DNA of 36,804 nt from Proteobacteria bacterium UBA6920 (lineage in GTDB: Bacteria; Pseudomonadota; Gammaproteobacteria; SG8-11), in assembly GCA_002448875.1 (NCBI GenBank), contig DKAS01000141.1:1-36804 (forward strand), given 5' to 3'. A program made the translations under genes and the position numbers. Positions 8,825 to 18,300 of this stretch are shown in pieces. Under the pieces are notes generated by a model that worked only from the letters and a program-made list of their open reading frames with translations, was not told the origin of the DNA and ran no database searches. Positions within the stretch are counted from its first letter, which is position 1; every line of letters starts with the position of its first letter.

Positions 8825-8908
8825 GGAGCAAACCGAGGTGACGAGGAGGCTTTCCCTTTCCCGGCCTGAACACTGGCCGGCAGGATCATTTGGCATTACC
8901 ATAAGACG

Positions 8909-9178
8909 ATGAACTTCTTACGCCTAAGTATTGCGCTGGTGCTGCTTACCCACGGGCCTTTACCGCTGGCCGGCGAAGCCTGCACCTACGACGAAGCCCT
9001 TCTGGCGCTGCGCCAGGGCAACACCTTGCGCGCCGAGGCCTTGCTACGCATGGCGCGGACGGATGGCGATCCGCGGGCCGCAGAGTTACTGGCGCAGCGG
9101 GAAGGACTGATGGCCCTGCGTCTGGAACCCGCGCTGACGCCTGTTATCACCCCTTCACCCGTGATCAAGCGTGACTAG
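8909..9178 (+). CDS. Small secreted protein of unknown function
   Basis: I do not recognise this 89-residue product. It starts with a credible signal peptide (FLRLSIALVLLTHGPLPLAGEA). The mature part has one Cys and a pair of helices (TYDEALLALRQGNTLRAEALLRMARTDG) that resemble a TPR or Sel1-like unit, then a Pro/Thr/Val tail ending VIKRD. The ribosome site is poor. It lies between the sqr hairpin and a convergent membrane protein gene. The signal peptide and repeat-like helices favour a real gene, but the short length leaves doubt. Confidence 0.5.
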   Translation: MNFLRLSIALVLLTHGPLPLAGEACTYDEALLALRQGNTLRAEALLRMARTDGDPRAAELLAQREGLMALRLEPALTPVITPSPVIKRD

Positions 9179-9232
9179 AACCCGCCACCGTGCCTGACCG
9201 CCCGACTTGACCGCTTTGGCTGATCCAGCATT

Positions 9233-10990
9233 TCAATCGGCTTGCGCCTCCAGTTGCCCGACTACGTCGCGCAGGGACGCGCTAGCAGTGTTGGCCGGCA
9301 GCGCGCTGCGCGCCAGCAACAGGCGCTGCTCCCGCGCCAGCGGCAGCGGTGGATGCGCCAGCAAGTCGGCGAAGGCGTCGGCTATCTCCTTGTCGGCGCG
9401 ATAGGTGAGATAAACCGCTGTTTCCTGCATCAGTCGCGGATAGACTCCCGGATCCTGCGCAATACGTCGAAATTCCTCGCCGCCGCGCCGCGGGGTAAAA
9501 AAGCGAATTTCGTTAGCGGCGATAATATCGGCATTGGCCGGCGTGCGCCGCAGCATCAGCAGGGTTGCCGTCTCGAAATACACCGGAGCCCATTCCTCCA
9601 GGGGAAAGAGATGGGCATAGCGCTGCCAATTGTAACCCAGCAACGCATAGTTCACGTTCCAGGGCTGCAAAGCCCAGGGAGTTTGCAGGGAACGCAGCAG
9701 GTCGTTGAAAACAGTATGGTGGTTGTACATGAAAATTTTCCGTTGCGGTTGCGCCCAGGCCAGGTAGCCACCCAACTCGCCGGAATTGAATTGATTACCG
9801 CCTATGCCCTGGGCGGTGATGAAACGCAGGGTCGCCGCCGGATGGAAATCCGCATTCACCCCCCAGCCAAAGGAATTGACGTGGCGCGGCTCGCTGAATT
9901 TATAGTGCAACGCATAGATGGCAGCCATGACCAGTAAAGCCTGCGTCATCCGCTGCGCCGCCGTCTGCCAGTGTCGTCGCTGCAGCCAGACGTCGATCGG
10001 TGGCGTCAGTTGCGCGGCGATCAGCGGCACGCTGACCAGCATGAACACCGCCGTCGCCCGGCTGTAACGCACCGCCAGCCAGGCAAACGGCAGCAACAGC
10101 GCCAGCGTCAGCAAATCACGCCGCCACAGCGCCAGCAGCGCGGCGACGACCGCCAGCGCCAGGGTCAGCCAGAAGGGAAGGAATTCCACGAGCCAGGGCG
10201 TGGGCAGAAACTCCCCCACCTGGGAAAACATGAGATTGTCACTGCCCATTTGCGTGAAAAAGCCGTAGGCCGCCAGGCCGTAGGGATTGATGGCGAACAC
10301 CAGCAGTGTCGCTGCGCCGGCGGCGATACCAGTGCGCACTGCCGGTTGCCGCAACATTTCGCGCCAGCGCCGCCAATCGCGCCAGGTGGCGCTGGCGGTC
10401 ACGCCACCGGCGTAGGCGGAAAGAAAAACCAGGCCGTAGAACGAGCCATGCAGAAAATCCCAGCACAGGTAAACAAGCGGCAGCAGCCACAACCAGCGGG
10501 GTGTCAAGACGCGCAGGCGCACGCTTTCGCACAAATAGACCACACCAGCCAGCAACAGCAGGGAAAACAGATTCGGCCGCTCGGTCAGCATATAAATCGA
10601 GGCGAAGACGATCCAGACACATGCCAAAGCCGCGACTACCGTGGATACACCGTACAGGCGCAGCGTACGATAGATGAACAGCTGAGTCACGACTACGATC
10701 ACGGCCTTGAACAGGGTCAGCCCGGGCAGGCCGGCGAGCGCCACGACGCCATAGAATATCAGCTGCGCCAGCCAGGCATGATTGTTGAACACGGTGCCGG
10801 CGGCGGTATAGGAAAAAATCTCGCGGTCAACGATATGCCCGGAATACGCCATCGCCCTGCCGTTGGCCAGATGCCAGAAGGTATCGAAATCCGACAGCGG
10901 ATAAATACAGAGCAGCGCGCACACCGCCAGCGCCAGCACGGGCGCAGTGCTGGAACTCAGACGTCGTGCGGTAGCCAACATCGATTTCAT
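9233..10990 (-). CDS. Polytopic membrane protein, GT-C glycosyltransferase-like
   Basis: The 585-residue product has about ten to twelve hydrophobic segments in its first 380 residues, then a soluble C-terminal domain. Near the N-terminus the motif PLSDFDTFWHLANGR, followed by DREIFSYTAAG and HAWLAQLIF, matches a family where an acidic residue in the first periplasmic loop is conserved (DxDxWWHL...DxFSyT). This is the layout of GT-C-fold transferases that use lipid-linked sugars. The donor, acceptor and exact family are unknown. The C-terminal part (FNSGELGGYLAWAQPQRKIFM) probably faces the periplasm. A purine-rich AGGCAGGGAA precedes the ATG. It is divergent from a beta-helix lipoprotein gene. 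Confidence 0.65.
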   Translation of the reverse strand: MKSMLATARRLSSSTAPVLALAVCALLCIYPLSDFDTFWHLANGRAMAYSGHIVDREIFSYTAAGTVFNNHAWLAQLIFYGVVALAGLPGLTLFKAVIVVVTQLFIYRTLRLYGVSTVVAALACVWIVFASIYMLTERPNLFSLLLLAGVVYLCESVRLRVLTPRWLWLLPLVYLCWDFLHGSFYGLVFLSAYAGGVTASATWRDWRRWREMLRQPAVRTGIAAGAATLLVFAINPYGLAAYGFFTQMGSDNLMFSQVGEFLPTPWLVEFLPFWLTLALAVVAALLALWRRDLLTLALLLPFAWLAVRYSRATAVFMLVSVPLIAAQLTPPIDVWLQRRHWQTAAQRMTQALLVMAAIYALHYKFSEPRHVNSFGWGVNADFHPAATLRFITAQGIGGNQFNSGELGGYLAWAQPQRKIFMYNHHTVFNDLLRSLQTPWALQPWNVNYALLGYNWQRYAHLFPLEEWAPVYFETATLLMLRRTPANADIIAANEIRFFTPRRGGEEFRRIAQDPGVYPRLMQETAVYLTYRADKEIADAFADLLAHPPLPLAREQRLLLARSALPANTASASLRDVVGQLEAQAD

Positions 10991-11230
10991 TTCCCTGCCT
11001 GTTCCTTGCCACTCATTTCTGCTGCCCGTTCAACCCGTATCACCAGACTAGGCATAATCGGACCCGCCCGCAGCTTACCACGGGCGGCCTCACCTTATTC
11101 CAGAGCGCTGCAAGTATACCGCATAAATACCTAAATTCGTGCAGGTTTGCCTTCTGTCTATTGTCCACGCCTGACTCCCTGGGATATGCTCTGGCGCGTC
11201 GCCACGGATAACGCAAAACAGGGGTGTAAC

Positions 11231-13105
11231 ATGCGCATTAGGCCGGCAAGATATCTGACATGGATGGTAATCACCGGCCTGGTACTGGCCGGCTGCGGTA
11301 ACCACGAATCTTCCAGCGGCCACAACGCCTCTGGCGATCCTGCCGGTGACTCGACCCAGGAGCCGGTGCTGCCCGCCTCCAGCGGCGCTCCCATCCTGCT
11401 TTATACCGATGTGCTGTCCGGCCCCGGCAGCGGCGGCGAGTTGGATCTAGGCATGTATCTCACCGTATTCGGCAAGAATTTTGGCAGTGGTACGCCCGGC
11501 AGCAACATCAAGGTCTTCATCGGCGATGTGGAAGTCGCGCGCTATCTGGGCGGCATCGGCACTTCCCGCGGACGCGGCGATATCCAGCAGCTGGCCGTGC
11601 AGATCGGCGCCCTGGGCAACCCGAGCCCCGGCGTGGCGCTGCCGGTCAAAGTGGTGGTGGACGGCCTGACGTCCAACAGCAATATCGATTTTACGATACA
11701 GCCGGGGCGTATGTTCTATCTCGACAATGTCGACGGCAACGACGCCAGCGGCGTCGCCGGCGATATCGGCAAGCCATTCCGTCACGTGCAGACGGGATGC
11801 GGCGGCAACGACGGGGTATTGTCGGCCAACAACATCCGCGCCGGTGACGTCATCGTCCTGCGTGATCGCGGCCAGCCGTGGAGTGACCTGGGATGCGATC
11901 GCCGCTTTGCACGCATGCGCTATATCACCGGCTCCGCTCCCACCGGCCAGGCGAACACCGGCCCCATCACCATCCTCGGCTATCCGGGCGAAACGGTAAA
12001 CCTGCAACCGCCGGCCGTAGCCTATACCAGCGATGGCAACGGGCACTACATCGTCGCCAACGCCGACCGGGTCTATGGCGGCATCCATGGCATGAACGGC
12101 CAGGACGCGTATTCCGACTGGATCACCATCGCTAACCTGCGCATCGCTGGCGGCGACTGGACCGTGGGTGACGCGCCGATCAATCTGCAGACCGACGCCA
12201 ACCATTGGCGCATTATCAACAACGAGCTGCACGACTGGATCGCGGCCGACGCCAGCATCTACTACAAGGACAGCGTCGTCGCCGCCAATCTGCTGGAAGC
12301 CAAGTCCGGCGCCATCAGCGGCAATGGCAAGAACGTGCGCATTCTCGGTAACCACATCTACAATTTCACCGGCACCCAGCATAATCACTGCATCTACATC
12401 GACAGCTTCGCCGACGACGTTGAAATCGCCTACAACCATGTGCATGACTGCCGCGGCGGCAACATCATCCAGACCTACGACAGCACCGGCATGTCCGACG
12501 GATCCAGCATCATCACCAGCATTGCCATTCACCACAACGCCCTGCACGACGGCCACCGCTACGGCCTCAACTTCGGCAATGGCACGCGCTCGGCCCGCGC
12601 CTGGAACAATCTGATCTACAATACCGATTTCGCGGGCGTACGTTTCGATGTCAGTGACGCGCAGGGCGACTTCCGGATTGTGCACAACACGGTGTACAAC
12701 AGCAATCGCGTCTCCGGCGGCGCCAGCGCGATTATCGAGGACAGCTGGTGCCTGTGGTGTTCCGCTGGCGTGGAAATCCGTCACAATATCTTCGTGCCCG
12801 GCGGTACGGCCGCTTATTATGTCGCGCTGAACCACGACGGCGCACCGACCTGGCCGCCGGCATCGCTGCAAATCCAGCGCAATGCCTGGTTCGGCCTGTC
12901 CAGCGCCGTTCCGGTCGAAGACAGCTCGCCGATCAGCGCCGACCCGGTGCTCATGGACGCCGACCACGCGGATTTCCGCCTGGGCACCGGCAGCGCGGCC
13001 ATCGGCCAGGGAACCGCCGAACTCAGTTTCGCGGTGACCACGGATTATGCGGTGAACTCCCGCCCCGCCGGCGCATCCGATCTGGGAGCCTTGCAGACGC
13101 AATAG
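11231..13105 (+). CDS. Right-handed beta-helix lipoprotein
   Basis: Residues 1-22 form a lipoprotein signal with lipobox LAGC (Cys22). A Ser/Gly/Asp-rich linker leads to an IPT/TIG-like Ig fold (about 55-160: LGMYLTVFGKNFGSG, IKVFIGDVEV). FYLDNVDGNDASGVAGDIGKPF then opens a parallel beta-helix with repeated turns such as WRIINNELHDW, VRILGNHIYNF, VEIAYNHVHDC, IAIHHNALHDG, AWNNLIYNTDF, FRIVHNTVYNS and VEIRHNIFVPG, the NxI/V-H/Y pattern of PbH1 repeats. It ends with SDLGALQ, as many such proteins do. Such helices bind or cleave polysaccharides; no catalytic set is obvious here. At 624 residues it is full length, anchored to a membrane and likely exposed outside. ATG 11231 was chosen over longer options because it starts the signal. 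Confidence 0.8.
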   Translation: MRIRPARYLTWMVITGLVLAGCGNHESSSGHNASGDPAGDSTQEPVLPASSGAPILLYTDVLSGPGSGGELDLGMYLTVFGKNFGSGTPGSNIKVFIGDVEVARYLGGIGTSRGRGDIQQLAVQIGALGNPSPGVALPVKVVVDGLTSNSNIDFTIQPGRMFYLDNVDGNDASGVAGDIGKPFRHVQTGCGGNDGVLSANNIRAGDVIVLRDRGQPWSDLGCDRRFARMRYITGSAPTGQANTGPITILGYPGETVNLQPPAVAYTSDGNGHYIVANADRVYGGIHGMNGQDAYSDWITIANLRIAGGDWTVGDAPINLQTDANHWRIINNELHDWIAADASIYYKDSVVAANLLEAKSGAISGNGKNVRILGNHIYNFTGTQHNHCIYIDSFADDVEIAYNHVHDCRGGNIIQTYDSTGMSDGSSIITSIAIHHNALHDGHRYGLNFGNGTRSARAWNNLIYNTDFAGVRFDVSDAQGDFRIVHNTVYNSNRVSGGASAIIEDSWCLWCSAGVEIRHNIFVPGGTAAYYVALNHDGAPTWPPASLQIQRNAWFGLSSAVPVEDSSPISADPVLMDADHADFRLGTGSAAIGQGTAELSFAVTTDYAVNSRPAGASDLGALQTQ

Positions 13106-13164
13106 GCGCGGCGGACGCAGGCATTTCTCAGGCTGGCGCCGGGCAACTTTGCGTTCGCTGCGCC
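13105..13164. terminator. Imperfect hairpin between convergent genes
   Basis: GGCGCGGCGGACGC (13105-13118) can pair with GCGTTCGCTGCGCC (13151-13164) through 14 base pairs including two G-U pairs, with a 32-base loop. It begins on the stop codon of the beta-helix gene. No U-run is seen, so this is a weak terminator candidate. Confidence 0.3.
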
Positions 13165-13178
13165 GCCGGCGGACCCGC

Positions 13179-14120
13179 TCAAGCGCCAAACCAGAATGCG
13201 GTGTTTTTCGCCAGAAACTCGTCGTAGTGCATGTAGTGCGAGCCGTCGCAGGAAAACGTCAGACTGATCATGCCGTTGAAAATATTGATCGATGAAACGC
13301 GCAGGTAGATGTTCTCGTCCGCCATGCGCAGCGCGCGCAGCATGTCCAGAATCCGCGCCACGTCCTTCTGCGGTATGGCGGCATTGACCGGATAGGGATG
13401 CGAGGGATAGACCAGACAGATGTCCGGATCGCTCAAGGCCTCCTGATCGAGCACGCGATAGCGAAACGGATCATCCATGGTCCAGATAATCACCTGACTG
13501 CTGGCAAAGTGGATCTGCGCCTGAAACACGCCGCGCTGGGTGAACAGCTCTTCGAGAATCGACAATGCCTGGTCCAGATTCCGGTCCATCAGGCTTTCCA
13601 CCCGGCATTGCGCGAACACCATGCTGCGAATCGCCGGATCCCCCTTCACCTGGCGCCAGGAATCCGGTTCGTCATACAGCTCCGCCGTGACCGGCAGATT
13701 GCGCAGGTCGAAGTCCGCGCCCAGGTAGCCCAGCACCCGCGACTCGAGACGCACGATTTGCAGCGCCGTCAGCGATGGCCGGTGCTTGGACAAGCTGATG
13801 TAGGCGTCGGATAACAGGAAACCCCAGGTCGGCACGACTTCTTTCATATAGGGGCGCTGCGAGCGATCGCGGCCCAAATGCTCCGGCATCAGGCCGTTCT
13901 TGCCCATGTTGAAGCTGATCTGGACGCCATTGGTATCGACACAGTACAGATAAGTGCAATGCGGCACGCCGGCGAAGGCCTGCGCCAGGACCCGATTCAA
14001 GGCGTCCCGGTCGTGCCAGGCTGGCGCGCAGTCTGCCGCCACCCGCGCCAGCGGTTCATGCAACAGACGGGCGAGTTCCTGCCGCTGGCGATAAATACTG
14101 TCTTTCCAGGAAAACTTCAT
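13179..14120 (-). CDS. Stand-alone PDC/Cache sensor protein
   Basis: The 313-residue product has no signal peptide, no membrane segment and no output domain. Residues 50-165 look like a PDC (Cache-type) ligand-binding fold: CTYLYCVDTNGVQIS, GRDRSQRPYMKEV, PTWGFLLSDAYIS, PSLTALQIV, and VLGYLGADFDLRNLP, which is the typical end strand. In chemoreceptors and histidine kinases this fold sits in the periplasm and binds amino or organic acids. Here it is apparently cytoplasmic and alone, with a C-terminal domain (about 185-313) of unknown type that ends in SCDGSHYMHYDEFL. It may sense a small metabolite and pass the signal through a partner. The flanking genes give no clear link. Confidence 0.65.
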   Translation of the reverse strand: MKFSWKDSIYRQRQELARLLHEPLARVAADCAPAWHDRDALNRVLAQAFAGVPHCTYLYCVDTNGVQISFNMGKNGLMPEHLGRDRSQRPYMKEVVPTWGFLLSDAYISLSKHRPSLTALQIVRLESRVLGYLGADFDLRNLPVTAELYDEPDSWRQVKGDPAIRSMVFAQCRVESLMDRNLDQALSILEELFTQRGVFQAQIHFASSQVIIWTMDDPFRYRVLDQEALSDPDICLVYPSHPYPVNAAIPQKDVARILDMLRALRMADENIYLRVSSINIFNGMISLTFSCDGSHYMHYDEFLAKNTAFWFGA

Positions 14121-14425
14121 GATCCGGACTCACTGCTCTTGCCAACCACCTTTCCTGACTTTGCCGCTTGCGGCCACCGGCAATCCATCCACCGGGTTCT
14201 CCCCTGCTTCTGCTCCTTCGACCCGTTTCATTATAAAGATTGCAGACCGGGAAACCACTATGCCTATTAGATAGGTCACACGCCGGTGTTTGTCCAAAAC
14301 AGTGGAAAATCCATGCCTTACGGATTAAGGCCGGCTGCCGGACGGCCGCCAGTCAGGGATCCAGCTCCGCCAGCGGTGTCTTGAAGTGGGTGGTCGCCGG
14401 CGCAGCGGCGACCACCGTTGCAGGG
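14121..14425. other. Intergenic region with hairpin behind the MBL-fold gene
   Basis: No gene is supported here. GGTGGTCGCCG (14389-14399) pairs perfectly with CGGCGACCACC (14406-14416) around a 6-base loop, ten bases past the stop of the leftward metallo-hydrolase gene. It is probably that gene's 3'-end structure, though it lacks a U-run. The rest should hold the promoter of the PDC sensor gene region; nothing else was recognised. Confidence 0.5.
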
Positions 14426-16036
14426 TCACGGCGCCAGGGCAAAGGTAGCCCGTACCGCGTCCAGAAACTCCTGGTAACTACCGACGCCGCCATGGGCGCC
14501 CACCAGGGTGCGAATATCCAGCCCGCGGGTCAGAAGATCGTTGTACAGATCCAGCGCCCAGAAGGAAAATTGCGGTGGCAGCGGCGCGCTGAACAGGCCG
14601 GGGCTGAACAGATCCGAGACGAACAGCATTTTCTCGTCCTCGATGTACGGCACGATCAGGCCCGGCGCGTGCCGGTTATCTATCTGCAGCAACCGCACCC
14701 GCCGCTGGCCGTCGTCGAAGACATAGTCCGCGCCGTCAGCGATGGTGAGCAGGCGCGCATCGGCATCCAGCAGGGACAGCAGATCGGGATAGACAACATG
14801 CCGGGCGTCCAGCACATCGCGATAGAATTTCCGGTCCGCCTGAGTCGACACCAGACTGGCGCCATCGGCGACATAACCGCGCACGCCGGCGCTGTGATCC
14901 ACGTGAAAATGGGTCGGAATCACGTAGCGTATTTTCTTGTTCGGCCACTGGCGCTTGATCACCGGCAGCACTGCCTGTGTCCGCTCCTCCAGCAGCACCG
15001 GATCGAACAGCAGCAGATAGTCCGCCATTTCCACGATCAGCGAATGGTGGGTATAGCCGCGCAGATAGAACACGCCCTGCCCCACGGGCTGCAGAAACAC
15101 CGACTCCGGCGCGAATTGATCCAGGTCGAAGGGAATGCCGACCAGCAGGAAACGATGGAACCAGTTGGAGTACTTGAGACCGATATTGAACAGCTTTTCA
15201 TCCAGGGGAACGGACAACTCCGCCGGCACCGCGAACGGATCCCGGATGAACGTCACGTTGAAATTCACTGTTTGCACCTCGATGTGCACCAGCAGCTGGT
15301 CGCGGTTGACCTGTTCGATCCGCATCGGCTGCATTATGCCGTCGGCTGGCAGCCAGTCGGCGTAACGCGTCGTGATTTCCATGTCGCCGTAACTCGGATT
15401 GGCATCCCAGTAGGTCGCCTGCAGCGGTAGATGACTGGCGTTGTCCACCCATAACAGGATTTCCCGGCCGTACTTGCGCAGTCCGAGCACGCTGACATTT
15501 TGCTTGCGCGTCTCGCGGCTGCCATGCAGGGTCACCGTTGCGGGCGCCGCCAGCATTGCCTTTACTATTTCCACCGGCGAGGTCACCAGGTATTCCATTT
15601 TGCGGGCGGCCAGGCGGATGGCCTGCATCGGCGCTTGCGGCACCTGCAGCAGATTGTCCACGCCCAGCACCGCGCCATGGTCGCCGTTGATAATTTCGCT
15701 GAAGTCATAGCTCGCCTGCAGGGGAAAATCGATGGCCAGTTGCCACTGCGTGCGATAGCGGCTGCCGTCCAGGGCCAGAGTCATCTGGTAGTTCACCCCG
15801 TCGATTTTCTCCGGCGTGCCGCCCGGCGTCGGCGCTTCCAGCGGCGCATAACCGGTGAAACGGGCGCTGACCACCTGGTTGTGCAGCTGCTCCAGCCGAT
15901 CCGCGCCGCCCAGGGCGGCGGCAACCTGGGCCACGGCGTCCGACGCAGGATCGGCCAGCGCGGAAGCTACGGCGCTGAGGGACAACACCCCCCCCAGCAG
16001 GTTGCGGTAAAGCGTTTTCTTACTGATTAATAACAT
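14426..16036 (-). CDS. Exported metallo-beta-lactamase-fold hydrolase
   Basis: A signal peptide (LLGGVLSLSAVASALA) is followed by a 290-residue N-terminal region with outer membrane/lipoprotein-carrier-like beta structure (ALGGADRLEQLHN, then NYQMTLALDGSRYRTQW). A metallo-beta-lactamase domain follows from about 310. The metal motif THFHVDH is at 375-381, further ligands are probably in NRHAPG, FVSDLFSPG and VGAHGG, and YLLLFDPV precedes them. Members are zinc or iron hydrolases; the substrate here is unknown. AGGAG precedes ATG 16036 at good spacing. The gene is divergent from a TetR regulator, with paired palindromes between the two, so it is probably repressed by that regulator. Confidence 0.8.
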   Translation of the reverse strand: MLLISKKTLYRNLLGGVLSLSAVASALADPASDAVAQVAAALGGADRLEQLHNQVVSARFTGYAPLEAPTPGGTPEKIDGVNYQMTLALDGSRYRTQWQLAIDFPLQASYDFSEIINGDHGAVLGVDNLLQVPQAPMQAIRLAARKMEYLVTSPVEIVKAMLAAPATVTLHGSRETRKQNVSVLGLRKYGREILLWVDNASHLPLQATYWDANPSYGDMEITTRYADWLPADGIMQPMRIEQVNRDQLLVHIEVQTVNFNVTFIRDPFAVPAELSVPLDEKLFNIGLKYSNWFHRFLLVGIPFDLDQFAPESVFLQPVGQGVFYLRGYTHHSLIVEMADYLLLFDPVLLEERTQAVLPVIKRQWPNKKIRYVIPTHFHVDHSAGVRGYVADGASLVSTQADRKFYRDVLDARHVVYPDLLSLLDADARLLTIADGADYVFDDGQRRVRLLQIDNRHAPGLIVPYIEDEKMLFVSDLFSPGLFSAPLPPQFSFWALDLYNDLLTRGLDIRTLVGAHGGVGSYQEFLDAVRATFALAP

Positions 16037-16116
16037 GAATTTCTCCTTCCTATCTGGATAACAAGAACTACGACAAAACCCAACCAGCGAACGCGGACTG
16101 CGACTCGCGCCATACC

Positions 16117-16149
16117 GGAATGATCATTCCAGTATGGAACGATCATTCC
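16117..16149. promoter_or_regulatory. Two tandem palindromic operators for the TetR regulator
   Basis: GGAATGATCATTCC (16117-16130) is a perfect 14-bp palindrome. GGAACGATCATTCC (16136-16149) repeats it with one change, and the repeat starts are 19 bp apart, nearly two helical turns. Both lie between the divergent metallo-hydrolase and tetR genes, 81 bp from the first ATG and about 130 bp from the other. Palindromes of this length with a GATC centre are typical TetR-family binding sites. Confidence 0.75.
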
Positions 16150-16280
16150 AAGTTTGCTAAGCTATGTCAAGTCTTTTTCCGGAACAAAGGATTTTGCATT
16201 GCCATCGCATGGCGATTGCTGCATAAATGCGCTATCGGAGACAGACACAGAAATCGCTATCACGGGCAGTGCGCCGGCAT

Positions 16281-16892
16281 ATGGCAGGACCGCAAAAACA
16301 ATTCGCTATCGATGACGCCCTGGACAAGGCCCTGACCGTGTTCTGGCGCCAGGGATTCGAACTCACCTCGGTGCAAGATCTGGTCGCGGGCATGGGAATC
16401 AACCGCGCCAGCCTCTACGATACCTTCGGCAACAAAACCGAGTTGTACAAAAAGGCCCTGCAGCGCTACATCGACCGGGCGATGACAGACATGCGGGAGC
16501 ACCTGCTCAACGGTTCAGGACCGGTGGCGCAGCGTCTGCAGAACTACTTCATCAGCATGAACGCAATTCACAAGAACGGTGACCGGCATTTCGGCTGTTT
16601 TCTCAATAATTCCGCCGTCGAGCTCGGACCGCACTACCCGGATATCGCCGCAGTCGTGCGTCAGGCCTGGACTGAAATGGAGTCGGTGTTTCGCACCCTG
16701 CTCGACCAGGCCGTCACGACTGGAGAATTGCCGGCCCACACCGATACCGCCGCCCTCGCCGCCACCATCAACATGATGCTGCAAGGCGTCAGCGTCATGG
16801 CCAAAGCCGGCACGCCGGAACAGCATCTGGGAAAGATCATCGCCACCGTTCTGAGACTATTGGCTGACCAGGGGGCGGGCGGGCAGACATGA
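16281..16892 (+). CDS. TetR-family transcriptional repressor
   Basis: The 203-residue protein has a TetR N-terminal DNA-binding domain: AIDDALDKALTVFWRQGFELTSV, then LVAGMGINRASLYDTFGNKTELY with the helix-turn-helix at about 28-50. The C-terminal helices include HFGCFLNNSAVELG, common in the NemR/AcuR-like branch where a Cys may sense electrophiles. I chose ATG 16281 because the fold begins there. An in-frame ATG at 16227 would add 18 basic residues. The gene overlaps the next (a monooxygenase) by four bases (ATGA) and faces the metallo-hydrolase gene across two operator palindromes. It most likely represses itself, the monooxygenase and the hydrolase, and is relieved by their substrate. Confidence 0.88.
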   Translation: MAGPQKQFAIDDALDKALTVFWRQGFELTSVQDLVAGMGINRASLYDTFGNKTELYKKALQRYIDRAMTDMREHLLNGSGPVAQRLQNYFISMNAIHKNGDRHFGCFLNNSAVELGPHYPDIAAVVRQAWTEMESVFRTLLDQAVTTGELPAHTDTAALAATINMMLQGVSVMAKAGTPEQHLGKIIATVLRLLADQGAGGQT

Positions 16893-18073
16893 TCTCCAGC
16901 GTTCAGGCTCCCCGCATCCTCATCGTCGGCGCGGGCATCGCCGGCCTCGCCGCCTGGCGCGCTCTGCGCCAACAGGGCCTGGACGCCAGCCTGATCGAAA
17001 AACATGAGGGCTGGGCCTGGGTCGGCGCCGGCATCGCCCTGCCCGCCAATGCCGTCGCCGCGTTCAGCCGCCTGGCTCTGCGCGAGCCGTTACTGCGGCG
17101 AGCCCACCAGGTCACCGCGATAGAATACGCACTGGCGGATGGCAGTACCCTGGCGCGGGCGTCCCTGCTCGATCCGCCGCTGAACCTTGCGCCATTTGTC
17201 GCCCTGCCGCGGCGTGACCTGATCGAGTTGATGGTCGCCGGAGTGGAAAACGTGCGCTTCAACACCAGCATTCGTGAGTTGCGCCAGGATGCCCAGGGCG
17301 TAGAGGTAACGCTAAGCCATGGCGCGAGCGAGCGCTATGATCTGATCATCGCCGCCGACGGTATTCATTCGTCCACCCGCGCCATGACCTTTCCCGCCGC
17401 CCGTCTGCACGATTTCGGCATGAGCACCTGGCGCTTCATCATCGAGCGCGATACCCGCGACCAGCACCCGGTGTACTATCTCGGCCGCGACGACGCGTTC
17501 ATGCTCTACCCCATCGCCGCAGACCAGGTGTATTGTTATGGCCATCTCGCCGATCCCGCCGCGGTGCTCTACCGGCAAGCGGCGCCGGCCGTGCTGCGCG
17601 CCAGCTTCGCCCACTATGCGCCGGCCGTTGGCTCGGCGCTGGCCGCCATCGATGACGCGTCCGCCATTACCCCCGGGCGTATCCAGTCGGTGATCACCGA
17701 CAGCGCGGTCAGCGGCCGAGTGGCGCTGATCGGCGATGCCCTGCACGGCTGCCCGCCCACGCTGCAACAGGGAGCGGCACAGGCGCTGGCGGACGCATTG
17801 ACCCTGGCGCGCCTGCTGACCGCCGGTGATACCGACACGGCCCTGCGCCATTACGCCCGGCAACGCCTGCCGCAGATCCGCTGGGTGGTGGGTGAGTCGA
17901 ACAAGATCATGCGCCTGGGCAAGCTGGGCAGATTCCGGCTGGGCCGTCTCCTGCGCAACGCCAAGGTACGCCGCCAGGGACCCGCCAACGTGGTGGGCTG
18001 GCGGAGTTTGCTGACACGCTACCCGGTAACAACGGACAACAATAGTGATGCCACCGTTCGCGCTCAGGAGTAG
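16889..18073 (+). CDS. FAD-dependent aromatic-type monooxygenase
   Basis: This 394-residue protein has the PHBH-type flavin monooxygenase layout. GAGIAG at residues 14-19 binds the ADP part of FAD. DLIIAADGIHSSTR carries the DG motif for FAD and NAD(P)H. VALIGDALHGCPPTLQQGAAQALADA is the GD motif that binds the ribityl chain, with the usual Pro-rich loop. Such enzymes hydroxylate phenolic or heterocyclic compounds. There is no signal or membrane segment, so it is cytoplasmic. Its start overlaps the tetR stop by four bases, so the two are co-translated and it is probably the regulated detoxification or degradation gene of the unit. Confidence 0.85.
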   Translation: MISSVQAPRILIVGAGIAGLAAWRALRQQGLDASLIEKHEGWAWVGAGIALPANAVAAFSRLALREPLLRRAHQVTAIEYALADGSTLARASLLDPPLNLAPFVALPRRDLIELMVAGVENVRFNTSIRELRQDAQGVEVTLSHGASERYDLIIAADGIHSSTRAMTFPAARLHDFGMSTWRFIIERDTRDQHPVYYLGRDDAFMLYPIAADQVYCYGHLADPAAVLYRQAAPAVLRASFAHYAPAVGSALAAIDDASAITPGRIQSVITDSAVSGRVALIGDALHGCPPTLQQGAAQALADALTLARLLTAGDTDTALRHYARQRLPQIRWVVGESNKIMRLGKLGRFRLGRLLRNAKVRRQGPANVVGWRSLLTRYPVTTDNNSDATVRAQE

Positions 18074-18300
18074 CACCGCTGGTTCGCAGTCACCCACTAC
18101 GGCGTATCCGTTCACAATTGTGACCGGCAAAGACACAATTGCACAAATTCCCCAGCCTGGCGATCAACAAAAGCGAACCGTGACGTGGTTCAAATACGAA
18201 ATGATCAAGCCGTCGTTTACTTTGGCCGCTGATACAAACACTATTAATAAACGACAAACTGGAACGCGACTTCCGGGAGAGCGATCGCGAGGAGAGCGGA

